From: Caryophanales bacterium UBA1427 | GTDB taxonomy: Bacteria; Bacillota_I; Bacilli_A; ML615J-28; CAG-313 | Reading direction: 5' to 3' | NCBI GenBank assembly: GCA_002329485.1 | Contig: DCTZ01000013.1 | Span: 1 to 51,535, forward strand | DNA: 51,535 nt | In this document: positions 9,601-17,306 of the stretch, one piece after another | Position numbering within the stretch: the first letter of the stretch is position 1 | Layout: every line of letters starts with the position of its first letter | Program-made: the position numbers and the translations under genes | Notes under the pieces: model-generated | What the model was told of the DNA's origin: nothing | The model's input: only the letters and a program-made list of their open reading frames with translations | The model's database searches: none

Positions 9601-10353
9601 GCCGTCGAGCTGAACCATCGGACGTAAGTCGGGCGGAATAACCGGAATTACATCCATAACCATCCATTCCGGTTTGTTACCGGATTGCAAGAATGCTTCG
9701 ACGATTTCCAAACGTTTGATCAAATTCTTGCGTTTTTGTTTGGTGGCTATTTTAATTTCCTGACGAATCGATTTCGACAATTCTTCAAGATTTAAGTTTT
9801 GCAATAAGAATTTAATGGCTTCTGCCCCTGTTTTGGCTTGGTACTTGAACATGTATTGCCGTTTGTAACGGGCATGTTCTTGTTCCGAAAGAATCATTCC
9901 GACTTTCAGTCCTTCGATTTCTTCTTCCATGTCGGTAATGATATAAGAGGCAAGATAGATAATGTCGTCGACATCGCGTGCCTTCATGTCAAGGAGTGTG
10001 GCAATCCGGCTCGGAACATTGCGATACCAAATATGGACAACCGGTGCAGCCAAAGCAATGAAGCCCATTTTTTCGCGGCGCACTTTGCTTTCGGTAATTT
10101 CAACATGGCATTTTTCGCATATTTTGGTATCGGAACCTGATTTGCGGGATTTGCCACAAGCACATTGATAATCTTTCGTTGGGCCAAAGATTACTTCGCA
10201 AAACAGGCCATCGCGTTCAGGTTTCAAAGTCCGATAGTTGATGGTTTCGTGTTTTTTAACTTCACCATAAAAGCCATCTTCTTTTCGGTATGCCCAGCTG
10301 CGGATTTCTTCCGGCGAAGCAATTCCAACTTGAATATATTTATATTTCTTCAA
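6637..10353 (-). CDS. rpoC: DNA-directed RNA polymerase subunit beta'
   Basis: The largest catalytic subunit of RNA polymerase, 1238 residues, close to the usual Bacillota length. The N-terminal zinc site is CACGK...CEKC (near residues 63-83). The catalytic loop NADFDGDQ, which holds the Mg ion, is near residue 461. The second zinc site begins at TCDAHNGVCVKCYG, and the trigger-loop region GEPGTQLTMRTFHSGG is intact. The start is a TTG codon at 10353. Its ribosome-binding site AAAGGAGG overlaps the rpoB stop codon region, so beta and beta' are translationally adjacent. A strong terminator follows. Confidence 0.97.
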   Translation of the reverse strand: MKKYKYIQVGIASPEEIRSWAYRKEDGFYGEVKKHETINYRTLKPERDGLFCEVIFGPTKDYQCACGKSRKSGSDTKICEKCHVEITESKVRREKMGFIALAAPVVHIWYRNVPSRIATLLDMKARDVDDIIYLASYIITDMEEEIEGLKVGMILSEQEHARYKRQYMFKYQAKTGAEAIKFLLQNLNLEELSKSIRQEIKIATKQKRKNLIKRLEIVEAFLQSGNKPEWMVMDVIPVIPPDLRPMVQLDGGRFATTDLNDLYRRIINRNTRLKKQFEQRAPELIVKNEKRMLQEAVDALFDNSKRNKKVVVDKNRPLKSLSDLLRGKQGRFRQNLLGKRVDYSGRSVIVVGPDLKMYQCGIPREMALILFKPFIINYLRKKDQLLNPETNTKSGIKKAKELIERGAPEAMEALEKIVVEHPVLLNRAPTLHRLSIQAFEPKLVEGKAIRLHPLVTTAFNADFDGDQMPVHVPLSEEAQAEARILMLASKNILLPRDGKPVVTPSQDMILGNYYLTIERSFPGKEGRAFKDISEVEMAYENDEITLQTRIVLPAKALGRPFAWLNPNDENYEKNLEHNEKVMRMYIVTTYGKIIFNTVFPKSFPYVNEATQENLTKATPLKFFIDPADLKNGKTIPEIIARMPLNEPFKKRFLSTIISEIFRKEKLAETSRALDQMKDLGFKYSTVAGITISAFDVDVLANKQDIIKKAEDNVKRYNYMFRRGLTTDQERKRNVLQEWTNARNEIEKEIKKVMSENATTNDIFMMADSGARGSASNFTQLAGMRGLMAKPNGEPMEIPIKSSFREGMSMSEFFISTHGGRKGSTDTALKTAEAGYLTRRLVDVSQDVTVTIDDCHTDKGMVVEDFVSLDGTVVEKLSERIIGRFTSKPVYGKNRELIIDKNQFITEEIAEKIVNAGIKQVEIRTVLTCDAHNGVCVKCYGSDLSTGEVVERGEVVGIVAAQSIGEPGTQLTMRTFHSGGVAGDDIVQGFPRIKLLFLAPKDPKFTELISEVNGRVKEINPKPDNRFQVIIESPIEGNNKEYLTDSGKKPVVKVGQEVKAGDLITADSELVHVLQLLRVTNVPNVERYILKEVQKVYRSQGVLISDKHIEIIIRQMLQKVMVLDEGDTDLLPGSLISKPKAYQAIKEMLEQNKRLPVLKPVLLSITQASLKSDSFLSAASFQETTRVLTATAIRGKIDTLDGLKENIIIGGLIPAGTGLVEKDDIDIESTTDEVYDIKP

Positions 10354-10369
10354 TTATAGAATCCTCCTT

Positions 10370-13300
10370 TTATAGTCCACGTTTTCCCTTATTTGCTTCC
10401 GCAATCTGGTCAACTAAGCTGTCGTTCGCAACATCGCGACCGCTTTGGTCGATTAAACGTACACTTAAACCTAATCCCTGTAATTCTTTGATTAAGACTC
10501 TGAATGATTCCGGAATACCAGGTGTCGGCATCGGATCGCCGTCCACAATGGCTTTATAAACTTTGTTGCGTCCGACAATGTCGTCCGATTTGATTGTTAA
10601 CATTTCGCGAAGGGTATGGGCAGCACCGTAAGCTTCGAGAGCCCAAACTTCCATTTCTCCGAAACGCTGACCGCCGTTTTGAGCACGGCCGCCCATCGGT
10701 TGTTGGGTAACAAGCGAATACGGACCTTCGCTGCGGGCGTGAAGTTTATCGTCAACCATGTGGGCCAACTTAATCATATACATAACGCCGACAGTAATCT
10801 TGTTGTCAAATTTGCGTCCGGTACGTCCGTCATAAAGCGTTGTTTTGCCGAAATTGTCAATCAAAGCTTTAGGATTGCGTGGGTTTTCCATCATATCCTT
10901 AAGGTCTTTTTCCCTTGCTTCGTTCATGATGGCAACCAAGTCTTCTTGGGAAACACCGTCAAAAACCGGTGTGGCGATGTGAACACCTAGCTTTTTCGCA
11001 GCCATGCCGAGGTGAGTTTCAAGCACCTGACCGATATTCATCCGCGACGGAACACCCTGAGGATTTAACATGATGTCAATCGGTGTACCGTCTTCCATGA
11101 ACGGCATGTCTTCAATCGGCAATATTTTGGAGATAACCCCTTTATTACCGTGACGTCCGGCCATTTTGTCGCCTTCCGTGATTTTCCGTTTTTGAACGAT
11201 GTAAACGCGAACTACTTCATTTACCCCAGGCGGAAGTTCGTGTCCGTCTTTACGGGTAAAATGTTCGATGCGACTGACGATTCCGCCGCCGCCGTGCGGC
11301 ACTTTCAAGGAAGTAACGCGGACGTCTTTGGAACTGTCCGAGAAAAGAGCTTGGGAAAGCCGTTCTTCCGGTGTCGGTTCGGTTTGACCTTTAGGGGTAA
11401 TCTTACCGACCAAAGTGTCACCTTCTTTGACTTCGGCACCGAGCCGAACGATTCCGTGTTCGTCAAGATTGGCGATGGAATCTTTGCTTTCACCGTCCAA
11501 ATCGGCGGTGATTTCTTCTTTACCGATTTTGGTATCGCGAACTTCGACTTCATATTCTTCGATATGAATCGAAGTGTAAACATCATCCTGAACCAGCCGT
11601 TCGCTCATAATAACCGCGTCTTCGAAGTTATATCCTTCCCAGGTCATAAAGGCGATGGTGACATTGCGTCCGAGGGCAAGTTCGCCTCGGTCCATCGAGG
11701 AACCTTCCGCAATTATATCCCCTTTCTTAACCCGTTCCAAGATTTTAACAATCGGACGTTGGTTAACGCAGGTCGAATGGTTGCTTCGTTCGTATTTGAT
11801 TAAATGATAGGTATGGTCAATGTTTTGGTTGTCGCGGACTACAACTTTCGAAGAATCCACATAAGTAACCACACCGTCGACATCCGAAATTATCGCAACC
11901 CCGGAGTCGCGGGCTGCTTTATATTCGATTCCGGTTCCGACAATCGGCGCTTCGGCTTTCAATAGCGGAATAGCTTGACGCTGCATGTTAGCACCCATCA
12001 GAGCCCGCGTCGAGTCGTCGTGTTCGAGGAAAGGAATGCAGGCGGTAGAGACGGAAACAATCTGTTTTGGCGAAACGTCGATATAATCGACATCCATCCG
12101 GCTGACTTCTACGAATTCGCCGGCTTTCCGGGCAACCACTTTTTCGTCATCGATGGTGATGATGCCGGTTACCGGATCTTTGGACATCTTGACGTTGGCC
12201 TGAACGATTACGTATTTTTCTTCTTTGTCGGCCGTCATATATTCCATTTCATCGGTAACGATGGCCCGATTGTTTTCCAAATCTTTCTTAACCACCAAAT
12301 AAGGGGTTTCGATAAAGCCGTATTGATTAATCCTGGCATAACATGCCAAAGAGTTAATCAAACCGATGTTTTGACCTTCCGGTGTTTCAACCGGACAAAT
12401 CCGACCGTAGTGGGTGGTGTGAACGTCACGGACTTCTAGTTTTGCCCGATCTCTCGACAAACCGCCCTGACCCAAAGCCGACAAACGGCGTTTGTGGGTC
12501 AATTCCGACAACGGGTTGATCTGATCCATGAATTGCGACAACTGGCTGCTGCCGAAGAATTCGCGGATTGTGGAGATAAGCGGCCGGATATTGATTAAGT
12601 TTTGCGGAACAACGGTTTTGGAATCAACCGAAGTCGACATCCGGTCGCGGATATTCTTTTCAACTTTGGTTAAACCGATTCGGAATTGGTTTTGCAACAA
12701 TTCGCCAATCGGACGAATCCGACGATTGCCCAAGTGGTCGATATCGTCGACTTTGCCAATACCGTCGTGTAGGTTGAAATAATACGATATCGCCGCAAAA
12801 ATATCCGACAAGCAAATATGGTTTCGGGTTTCCGATTGGTCATTTCCGATTAATTTGATGATTTGAGTCTTTTCTTTGTTGTCGTGGTAAACCTTGATTT
12901 TCAGGATTTCCAAGACAACCGAATCGCCTTCAAGCATCGTTTCGTAATTTTTGGTTACGCGGAAATGTTCGCGGTTGTCTTCAAGTATTTTTACCGTATT
13001 TCCGAGCGGTGTGGAATAGTTTATCAAGGTTTCGGCAGGAAGAATAACTTCGCCGGTATCTTTATTAACTAAATCCTCGGCCAAATGATAACCGATAGCC
13101 CGGGAAATAACGTCCAATTTCTTATTAACTTTATAACGGCCAACACTGGCAAGATCATAACGGCGGACGTCAAAAAGACGGCTTGCGATAAATTTCCGCG
13201 CCGTTTCGGCCGATGTTTTTTCACCTGGACGTAATTTGTCATAGACTTCCTTAACCGCGTCATCTTGACCAAAGGTTTGGTCTTTGGAGAAGGTGTTGAT

Positions 13301-13975
13301 CAGATATTGCGACATCGGTGCGCTTTCGTCAAAAAACAACTCAAAGATTTCTTTGTTTTTGCTGACGCCCAATGCCCGAATAAAACTAGTTAAGGGGATT
13401 TTCTTCGAGCGGTCCAGTTTGGCATACCAAACATCACTGGAACGCATTTCGAACTCGATCCAAGCTCCGCGCGTAGGGATGATTTGTCCGCTGAAACGGA
13501 TTTGCCCGGATTTCGAATCTTTGTTTTTCGAAAAGAAAACGCCAGATGAGCGGATGATTTGAGATACAACAACACGTTCGGAACCATTAATGATGAATGT
13601 GCCCCAAGGTGTCATGACCGGAAATTCACCCATAAAGACCTTGTCTTCTTTAACTTCACCAGTTTCTTTGTTTTCAAGGCTGACAGTGACTTTTAAGGCC
13701 CGAGAGTAATTGGCGTTATGCATTTTCGCTTCCGCAATCGTATACTTCGGTTCATCGAACTCGTAATCGGTAAAATACAGTTCGAATTTTTCACCGTCGC
13801 CGTGGTCTTTAATTGGGGATAATTCATCAAACAAATCTTTCAAGCCCTTTTCCATGAGCCATTTGAAAGATTCGGTCTGTACCTCAATCAGATTAGGCAA
13901 TTCAACATTGGTCGGTACCCGTGAATAGTTTCGGCGTACTCTGTCTTTACCATATGTTATTTCTTTCCAACTCAA
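10370..13975 (-). CDS. rpoB: DNA-directed RNA polymerase subunit beta
   Basis: Catalytic RNA polymerase subunit of 1201 residues. It contains the rifampicin-site segment SSQLSQFMDQ...LTHKRRLSALG near residues 472-505, and the C-terminal switch region with KLAHMVDDKLHARS and GGRAQNGGQRFGEMEVWAL. The Asp, His and Ser positions most often mutated in resistance are wild type. Two prolines conserved in most bacteria are glutamine: ALGQGG (usually ALGPGG) and PEGQNIGLI (usually PEGPNIGLI). The start is TTG at 13975, behind GAGGTGG. A consensus promoter lies upstream; rpoC follows after 16 bases. Confidence 0.97.
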   Translation of the reverse strand: MSWKEITYGKDRVRRNYSRVPTNVELPNLIEVQTESFKWLMEKGLKDLFDELSPIKDHGDGEKFELYFTDYEFDEPKYTIAEAKMHNANYSRALKVTVSLENKETGEVKEDKVFMGEFPVMTPWGTFIINGSERVVVSQIIRSSGVFFSKNKDSKSGQIRFSGQIIPTRGAWIEFEMRSSDVWYAKLDRSKKIPLTSFIRALGVSKNKEIFELFFDESAPMSQYLINTFSKDQTFGQDDAVKEVYDKLRPGEKTSAETARKFIASRLFDVRRYDLASVGRYKVNKKLDVISRAIGYHLAEDLVNKDTGEVILPAETLINYSTPLGNTVKILEDNREHFRVTKNYETMLEGDSVVLEILKIKVYHDNKEKTQIIKLIGNDQSETRNHICLSDIFAAISYYFNLHDGIGKVDDIDHLGNRRIRPIGELLQNQFRIGLTKVEKNIRDRMSTSVDSKTVVPQNLINIRPLISTIREFFGSSQLSQFMDQINPLSELTHKRRLSALGQGGLSRDRAKLEVRDVHTTHYGRICPVETPEGQNIGLINSLACYARINQYGFIETPYLVVKKDLENNRAIVTDEMEYMTADKEEKYVIVQANVKMSKDPVTGIITIDDEKVVARKAGEFVEVSRMDVDYIDVSPKQIVSVSTACIPFLEHDDSTRALMGANMQRQAIPLLKAEAPIVGTGIEYKAARDSGVAIISDVDGVVTYVDSSKVVVRDNQNIDHTYHLIKYERSNHSTCVNQRPIVKILERVKKGDIIAEGSSMDRGELALGRNVTIAFMTWEGYNFEDAVIMSERLVQDDVYTSIHIEEYEVEVRDTKIGKEEITADLDGESKDSIANLDEHGIVRLGAEVKEGDTLVGKITPKGQTEPTPEERLSQALFSDSSKDVRVTSLKVPHGGGGIVSRIEHFTRKDGHELPPGVNEVVRVYIVQKRKITEGDKMAGRHGNKGVISKILPIEDMPFMEDGTPIDIMLNPQGVPSRMNIGQVLETHLGMAAKKLGVHIATPVFDGVSQEDLVAIMNEAREKDLKDMMENPRNPKALIDNFGKTTLYDGRTGRKFDNKITVGVMYMIKLAHMVDDKLHARSEGPYSLVTQQPMGGRAQNGGQRFGEMEVWALEAYGAAHTLREMLTIKSDDIVGRNKVYKAIVDGDPMPTPGIPESFRVLIKELQGLGLSVRLIDQSGRDVANDSLVDQIAEANKGKRGL

Positions 13976-14053
13976 AATAATCCACCTCTATCAATATTTT
14001 TCCTTAAAAAGCATGAAAAATGAGCAAAATACCTCATCTTACCATATCTATTT

Positions 14054-14082
14054 ATGATACCATAAGAATGTGCAAATGTCAA
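14054..14082 (-). promoter_or_regulatory. Promoter of rpoB-rpoC
   Basis: Minus strand TTGACA (14077-14082), a 17-base spacer, and TATCAT (14054-14059) preceded by TGG, an extended -10. The leader to the rpoB start is about 75 bases. This separates rpoBC from the upstream rplJL-ybxB genes. Confidence 0.8.
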
Positions 14083-14102
14083 GCGATTAAACCCGACCTT
14101 TT

Positions 14103-14711
14103 TTATTTTTGGTTTTGAAAACCGGCCTTGATAATCCAATAGCCTTTTTCTTTGGCAATTATTTCCATTTCGGGAAACAGCGTCGCCAATTTTTCATACG
14201 CGCTCGGCGCCCCCTGTTTCTTCTGAACGACAATCCAAAGTTCTCCGTGGGGTTTTAAGTGTTCGGTTGCCCCCTCGAAAATTCCGTGGACAATTTTTTT
14301 GCCGGCCCTGATAGGTGGATTGGAAATGATGAGATCGTATTTTCCTTCGACTTTTTCGTATAAATCGCTCTCCCAGACCGTCACGTTTTTCAACTGATTG
14401 TGTTCGGCATTTCTCTTGGCGAGATCGATAGCCCTTAAGTTAACGTCAATCATATGCACATATACTTTCGGATTGGCTTTGGCCAAAGTTATCCCGATTG
14501 GACCGTAACCGCAGCCCACATCCAAAATCTTGGTGCAGTTTTCGGGCAAAACAACGTTTTTGATCAAAAGACTCGAGCCGAAATCGACTTGTTTTACCGA
14601 GAAAACCCCGGCATCGCTAAACAATTCGATGTTGAACTGCTTGTAATAATATGTTATTATATGCTCTTTCGATGCAAGCAAGTCATTATTTTCGAAATAT
14701 TGTTTGCTCAT
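14103..14711 (-). CDS. ybxB: Class I SAM-dependent methyltransferase, YbxB/RsmC-like
   Basis: A 202-residue methyltransferase between rplL and rpoB, exactly where Bacillus carries ybxB. The SAM-binding motif is LDVGCGYGPIGITLA near residues 65-79. The catalytic motif SNPPIRAGK matches the NPPIRAGK of RsmC-type 16S rRNA (guanine-N2) methyltransferases. The protein corresponds to the catalytic half of E. coli RsmC, lacking the N-terminal duplicated domain, which is normal in Bacillota. Its likely substrate is 16S rRNA G1207, by family. It lies downstream of a hairpin that may lower readthrough from rplL. Confidence 0.9.
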   Translation of the reverse strand: MSKQYFENNDLLASKEHIITYYYKQFNIELFSDAGVFSVKQVDFGSSLLIKNVVLPENCTKILDVGCGYGPIGITLAKANPKVYVHMIDVNLRAIDLAKRNAEHNQLKNVTVWESDLYEKVEGKYDLIISNPPIRAGKKIVHGIFEGATEHLKPHGELWIVVQKKQGAPSAYEKLATLFPEMEIIAKEKGYWIIKAGFQNQK

Positions 14712-14736
14712 TTTTCCACCTTCTTTAAAGCGATAA

Positions 14737-14760
14737 AACCTGAAGACAATTCTTCAGGTT
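14737..14760 (-). terminator. Stem-loop between rplL and ybxB (partial terminator or attenuator)
   Basis: Minus-strand inverted repeat AACCTGAAG / CTTCAGGTT (9 bp stem, 6-base loop) followed by TTTATCGCTTT, a broken T-run. It probably gives partial termination, which would explain lower expression of ybxB than of the ribosomal proteins. Confidence 0.6.
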
Positions 14761-14787
14761 CATTTCTTTTAAAATATTGAAAATGTA

Positions 14788-15159
14788 TTACTTAATTTCA
14801 ACTTCAGCACCAGCTTCAACAAGTTTTGCTTTAATTGTTTCGGCTTCTTCTGGCGTGATGTTTTCTTTGATTGGTTTCGGTGCATTGTCAACCAAATCTT
14901 TGGCTTCTTTTAAGCCAAGACCTGTTAATTCACGAACAACTTTGATAACGCCAAGTTTTGCTTGACCAGGGTGTTTGAGAATAACAGAAACTTCGGTTGG
15001 TGCGCTTTCTTCTTGCGCTGCTGCTGTTGCCGCAACCGCAACCGGAGCCGCAGCCGTAACACCAAATTCTTGTTCGATAGCCTTAACCAATTCGTTAAGT
15101 TCAAGAACACTCATTTCTTTGATTGCAGAAAGGAATTCTGCGATGTTGATTTTTGCCAT
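14788..15159 (-). CDS. rplL: 50S ribosomal protein L7/L12
   Basis: A 123-residue stalk protein that recruits translation GTPases. The N-terminal dimerisation helix (MAKINIAEFLSAIKEMSVLELNEL) is followed by an Ala/Val-rich hinge (about residues 34-51). The C-terminal domain carries the factor-binding segment KLGVIKVVRELTGLGLKEAK. The ribosome-binding site AAGGAGG lies upstream of ATG 15159. It follows rplJ after 28 bases and shares its leader control. Confidence 0.97.
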   Translation of the reverse strand: MAKINIAEFLSAIKEMSVLELNELVKAIEQEFGVTAAAPVAVAATAAAQEESAPTEVSVILKHPGQAKLGVIKVVRELTGLGLKEAKDLVDNAPKPIKENITPEEAETIKAKLVEAGAEVEIK

Positions 15160-15187
15160 TTTTACTTTCCTCCTTGTTAAAAGTTAA

Positions 15188-15673
15188 TTACTTTGCATCT
15201 GCTACCGCTTTAAGTGCACAAGCAAGACCGCGTACAGGGGCTTGTAAAACACTTAAGAGCATCGAAATCATACCATTCTTATTTGGTAAGCTGGAGATTT
15301 GTTTCAATTCATTGACTGATAGTAATTGATTGCCGACAATGCCCGCTTTAACGGTTAAACGTTCGTTTTCTTTCAAAAAATTGAAAACGACTTTGCTTGC
15401 GGCTACTTCGTCTTTGCTGAAGACGGCTGCACTTGGTCCGACAAATGCATCATGTAATTTAACAAATCCAATTTTTTCGGTTGCGCGTTTTAAAATATTG
15501 TTTTTGTAAACACGCATACAGCAGTTTTCCTTGTGGAGTCTAACACGTAAATCTGTGATTTCTGCCACAGTTAATCCTAGGTAATCAACGAACACAGTCG
15601 ATCCCGCTTGTTTTAACTCATTGACAAGCAAATCAACTTCTTCTTGCTTTTTAGCGATTGTCGCTTCATTCAT
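15188..15673 (-). CDS. rplJ: 50S ribosomal protein L10
   Basis: The stalk base protein (161 residues) that holds L7/L12 dimers. The start ATG 15673 (MNEATIAKKQEEVDLLV) is preferred over an in-frame ATG at 15688, because the ribosome-binding site GGAGGTG lies between them. The segment STVFVDYLGLTVAEITDLR is the conserved L10 N-terminal core; the Ala-rich C-terminal helix binds L7/L12. L10, or the L10-L12 complex, is the known repressor that binds the leader just upstream. Confidence 0.96.
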   Translation of the reverse strand: MNEATIAKKQEEVDLLVNELKQAGSTVFVDYLGLTVAEITDLRVRLHKENCCMRVYKNNILKRATEKIGFVKLHDAFVGPSAAVFSKDEVAASKVVFNFLKENERLTVKAGIVGNQLLSVNELKQISSLPNKNGMISMLLSVLQAPVRGLACALKAVADAK

Positions 15674-15689
15674 TGTTTTCACCTCCATA

Positions 15690-15722
15690 AAAAAATCTCT
15701 CGTGGGATTTGACGCACGAAAG
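15690..15722 (-). terminator. Attenuator terminator inside the rplJ leader
   Basis: Minus-strand stem CTTTCGTG / CACGAGAG with a 10-base loop, followed by ATTTTTTT, located about 20 bases before the rplJ start. It is placed as the terminator of an L10-leader attenuation switch. Confidence 0.75.
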
Positions 15723-15815
15723 AAAAATAGGTAGTATATACGAATTCTTCCCTCGGTAGGAAATTAAGCTCTCCCGAGCACCTACTGTCTACGGTCATGA
15801 CTTTATACTATTTAT
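15723..15815 (-). promoter_or_regulatory. L10 leader (r-protein autoregulatory RNA)
   Basis: On the minus strand this 5' UTR contains the hallmark ACCGTAGACAGTAGGTGC, followed by a helix capped near CTCGGGAG and closed by CCTACCGAGG. This matches the L10 leader found upstream of rplJ in Bacillota. The conserved 'CCGTAGACAG' strand and the pairing of AGGTGCTCGGG with CCTACC / CCGAGG are visible. Together with the downstream terminator it would stop transcription when free L10(L12)4 is abundant. Confidence 0.8.
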
Positions 15816-15866
15816 AACTATTTATTAACTATTGGGGTTTTACTGATTTTAAATTTGGATTGATTA

Positions 15867-16559
15867 TTATTCCATGGATTCGCTGGCGATTTTAATACCA
15901 GGACCCATGCTTGTCGAGATCGTTACGTTACGCATATAAACACCTTTTACGGTAGCCGGTTTTACACGCATGAGTTGGCGGTAAACGGCTTTGATGTTTT
16001 CTTCCAGATTAACAGTGTCAAACGAAACTTTGCCGACAGGAACTTGAATATTTCCGACTTTGTCGGTCCGATATTCAACTTTACCGGCTTTAAATTCTTT
16101 GACAACACGTTCGACATCCATTGTTACGGTTCCTGTTTTTGGGTTTGGCATTAAGCCTTTAGGACCTAAGATACGTCCTAATTTACCGAGTTCACCCATC
16201 ATATCAGGTGTAGCGATAACTACATCAAATTCAAACCATCCGCCTTTAATCTTGTCAAGGTATTCGGTATCGCCTGCATAGTCTGCACCTGCATCCAATG
16301 CTTGCTTAACTTTTTCACCTTTGGTAATAACCAAAACGCGAACTTCTTTACCGGTACCATGAGGAAGTGATACGGTACCGCGAAGGTTTTGTTCGGCTTT
16401 ACGTGGATCGATGTTTAAACGGAAGGCAATTTCAACTGTTGCATCGAATTTTACAAAACTTGTTTTTTTTGCCAATTCAACCGCTTCGGTTAAAGTGTAG
16501 CGTTTTGAACGATCTACTAATTTTAACGCTTCAAGGTATTTTTTACTTCTTTTAGCCAT
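15867..16559 (-). CDS. rplA: 50S ribosomal protein L1
   Basis: A 230-residue protein of the L1 stalk, which moves deacylated tRNA out of the E site. The conserved family segment GRILGPKGLMPNPKTGTV is present. The ribosome-binding site AGGAGG precedes ATG 16559, with an L1-site mimic hairpin immediately upstream of it. L1 is also a translational repressor of its own unit in many bacteria. It is cotranscribed with rplK. Confidence 0.97.
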   Translation of the reverse strand: MAKRSKKYLEALKLVDRSKRYTLTEAVELAKKTSFVKFDATVEIAFRLNIDPRKAEQNLRGTVSLPHGTGKEVRVLVITKGEKVKQALDAGADYAGDTEYLDKIKGGWFEFDVVIATPDMMGELGKLGRILGPKGLMPNPKTGTVTMDVERVVKEFKAGKVEYRTDKVGNIQVPVGKVSFDTVNLEENIKAVYRQLMRVKPATVKGVYMRNVTISTSMGPGIKIASESME

Positions 16560-16574
16560 TTTATTCCTCCTAAA

Positions 16575-16601
16575 TGTGGTCTAACGGAGTCTCCTCCCAC
16601 A
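16575..16601 (-). promoter_or_regulatory. L1-binding site mimic upstream of rplA
   Basis: Minus-strand TGTGGGAG ... CCACA. An outer stem TGTGG/CCACA encloses an inner stem GAG/CTC with a GAGA loop, and an asymmetric internal loop GTTAGA. This resembles the 23S rRNA L1 stalk (GGTGGGAGG ... TACCACC) and sits 5 bases before the rplA ribosome-binding site. L1 autoregulation is inferred. Confidence 0.65.
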
Positions 16602-16611
16602 ATTTAGATTG

Positions 16612-16643
16612 ACAATCTCGAACGGATATTCCCTTCGGATTGT
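16612..16643 (-). other. Stem-loop in the rplK-rplA intergenic region
   Basis: Inverted repeat ACAATC + CGAA / TTCG + GATTGT around an 11-base loop, with one bulged base. No T-run follows, so it is not a terminator. It may stabilise or process the rplK-rplA message, or shape the adjacent L1 site. Confidence 0.5.
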
Positions 16644-16670
16644 TAAAATCTATCTTGTTGATTATTCGAA

Positions 16671-17102
16671 TTAATCTTCGATTGCAATACCCATGTTTTT
16701 GGCAGTACCTGCGATAATTTTCGCTGCTGCTTCAACATCATAGGCATTTAAGTCAGGCATTTTCATTGCTGCTATTTCATTCAATTTTGCGCGGGTGATT
16801 TTACCTGCAACTTGTTTTTTGGAATTGGCAGCGCCTGATTCGATTCCTGCTGCTTTTTTCAATAGGTCGGCAGCCGGCGGTGTTTTCGTAATGAACGTAA
16901 AGGAACGGTCATCGTAAACAGATATTACAACAGGTACAACATAGCCCATCATATCTTTGGTCCGTTCGTTGAATTGTTGGCAGAATTGTTGGATGTTAAC
17001 TTGTGCTTGACCTAGTGCCGGACCAATCGGTGGAGCCGGGTTGGCTTTACCTGCTGGAATTTGGAGTTTGATTTGCTTTTTTACTTGTTTAACTTTAGCC
17101 AC
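16671..17102 (-). CDS. rplK: 50S ribosomal protein L11
   Basis: A 143-residue protein of the GTPase-associated centre. It contains the N-terminal motif KLQIPAGKANPAPPIGPALG, whose prolines form the thiostrepton-contacting turn, and the C-terminal RNA-binding domain. The start is GTG at 17102 (read MAKVKQVKKQ). An upstream in-frame GTG at 17111 is less likely, because AAGGAGG has ideal spacing to 17102. It is first in the rplK-rplA unit, behind a consensus promoter and an L1-site mimic. Confidence 0.96.
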   Translation of the reverse strand: MAKVKQVKKQIKLQIPAGKANPAPPIGPALGQAQVNIQQFCQQFNERTKDMMGYVVPVVISVYDDRSFTFITKTPPAADLLKKAAGIESGAANSKKQVAGKITRAKLNEIAAMKMPDLNAYDVEAAAKIIAGTAKNMGIAIED

Positions 17103-17130
17103 TTGACACACCTCCTTAATTTGTCAGTGA

Positions 17131-17159
17131 TGTGGTTTATGAACATTGTTCTCCCACAT
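17131..17159 (-). promoter_or_regulatory. L1-binding site mimic in the rplK leader
   Basis: Minus strand ATGTGGGAG ... ACCACAT: a 6-bp outer stem, an inner stem GAAC/GTTC with a 3-base loop, and an asymmetric loop ATAAA. It has the same architecture as the copy before rplA and lies about 14 bases before the rplK ribosome-binding site. Confidence 0.65.
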
Positions 17160-17205
17160 GTTAAAAATGATTTATAAATAGTTGCATGTCATGCACGCGT
17201 TTATT

Positions 17206-17234
17206 ATTATACAATAATTGCATTATTATGTCAA
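17206..17234 (-). promoter_or_regulatory. Consensus promoter of rplK-rplA
   Basis: Minus strand TTGACA (17229-17234), exactly 17 bases of spacer, TATAAT (17206-17211). A perfect match to the housekeeping sigma consensus, located just after the nusG terminator. Confidence 0.9.
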
Positions 17235-17269
17235 GGAAAAGCCCCTTTTATTTTTCGAATATTTCACCC

Positions 17270-17304
17270 CGAAAATAAAAACAATGAAGACGTGCCTCAT
17301 TGTT
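17270..17304 (-). terminator. Rho-independent terminator after nusG
   Basis: Minus-strand stem AACAATGA / TCATTGTT with a 9-base loop, followed by TTTATTTT. It ends the rpmG-secE-nusG unit, 3 bases past the nusG stop. Confidence 0.85.
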
Positions 17305-17306
17305 CT

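Noticed and set aside
11150..11803. A 217-codon open frame on the plus strand
   Set aside because: Antisense to rpoB; composition (Phe-rich, low complexity) is that expected of a shadow frame.
13998..14038. Hairpin in the rpoB leader (AGATGAG / CTCATTT) followed by T-rich sequence
   Set aside because: Includes a G-U pair, has an 8-base loop and a broken T-run; too weak to call an attenuator.
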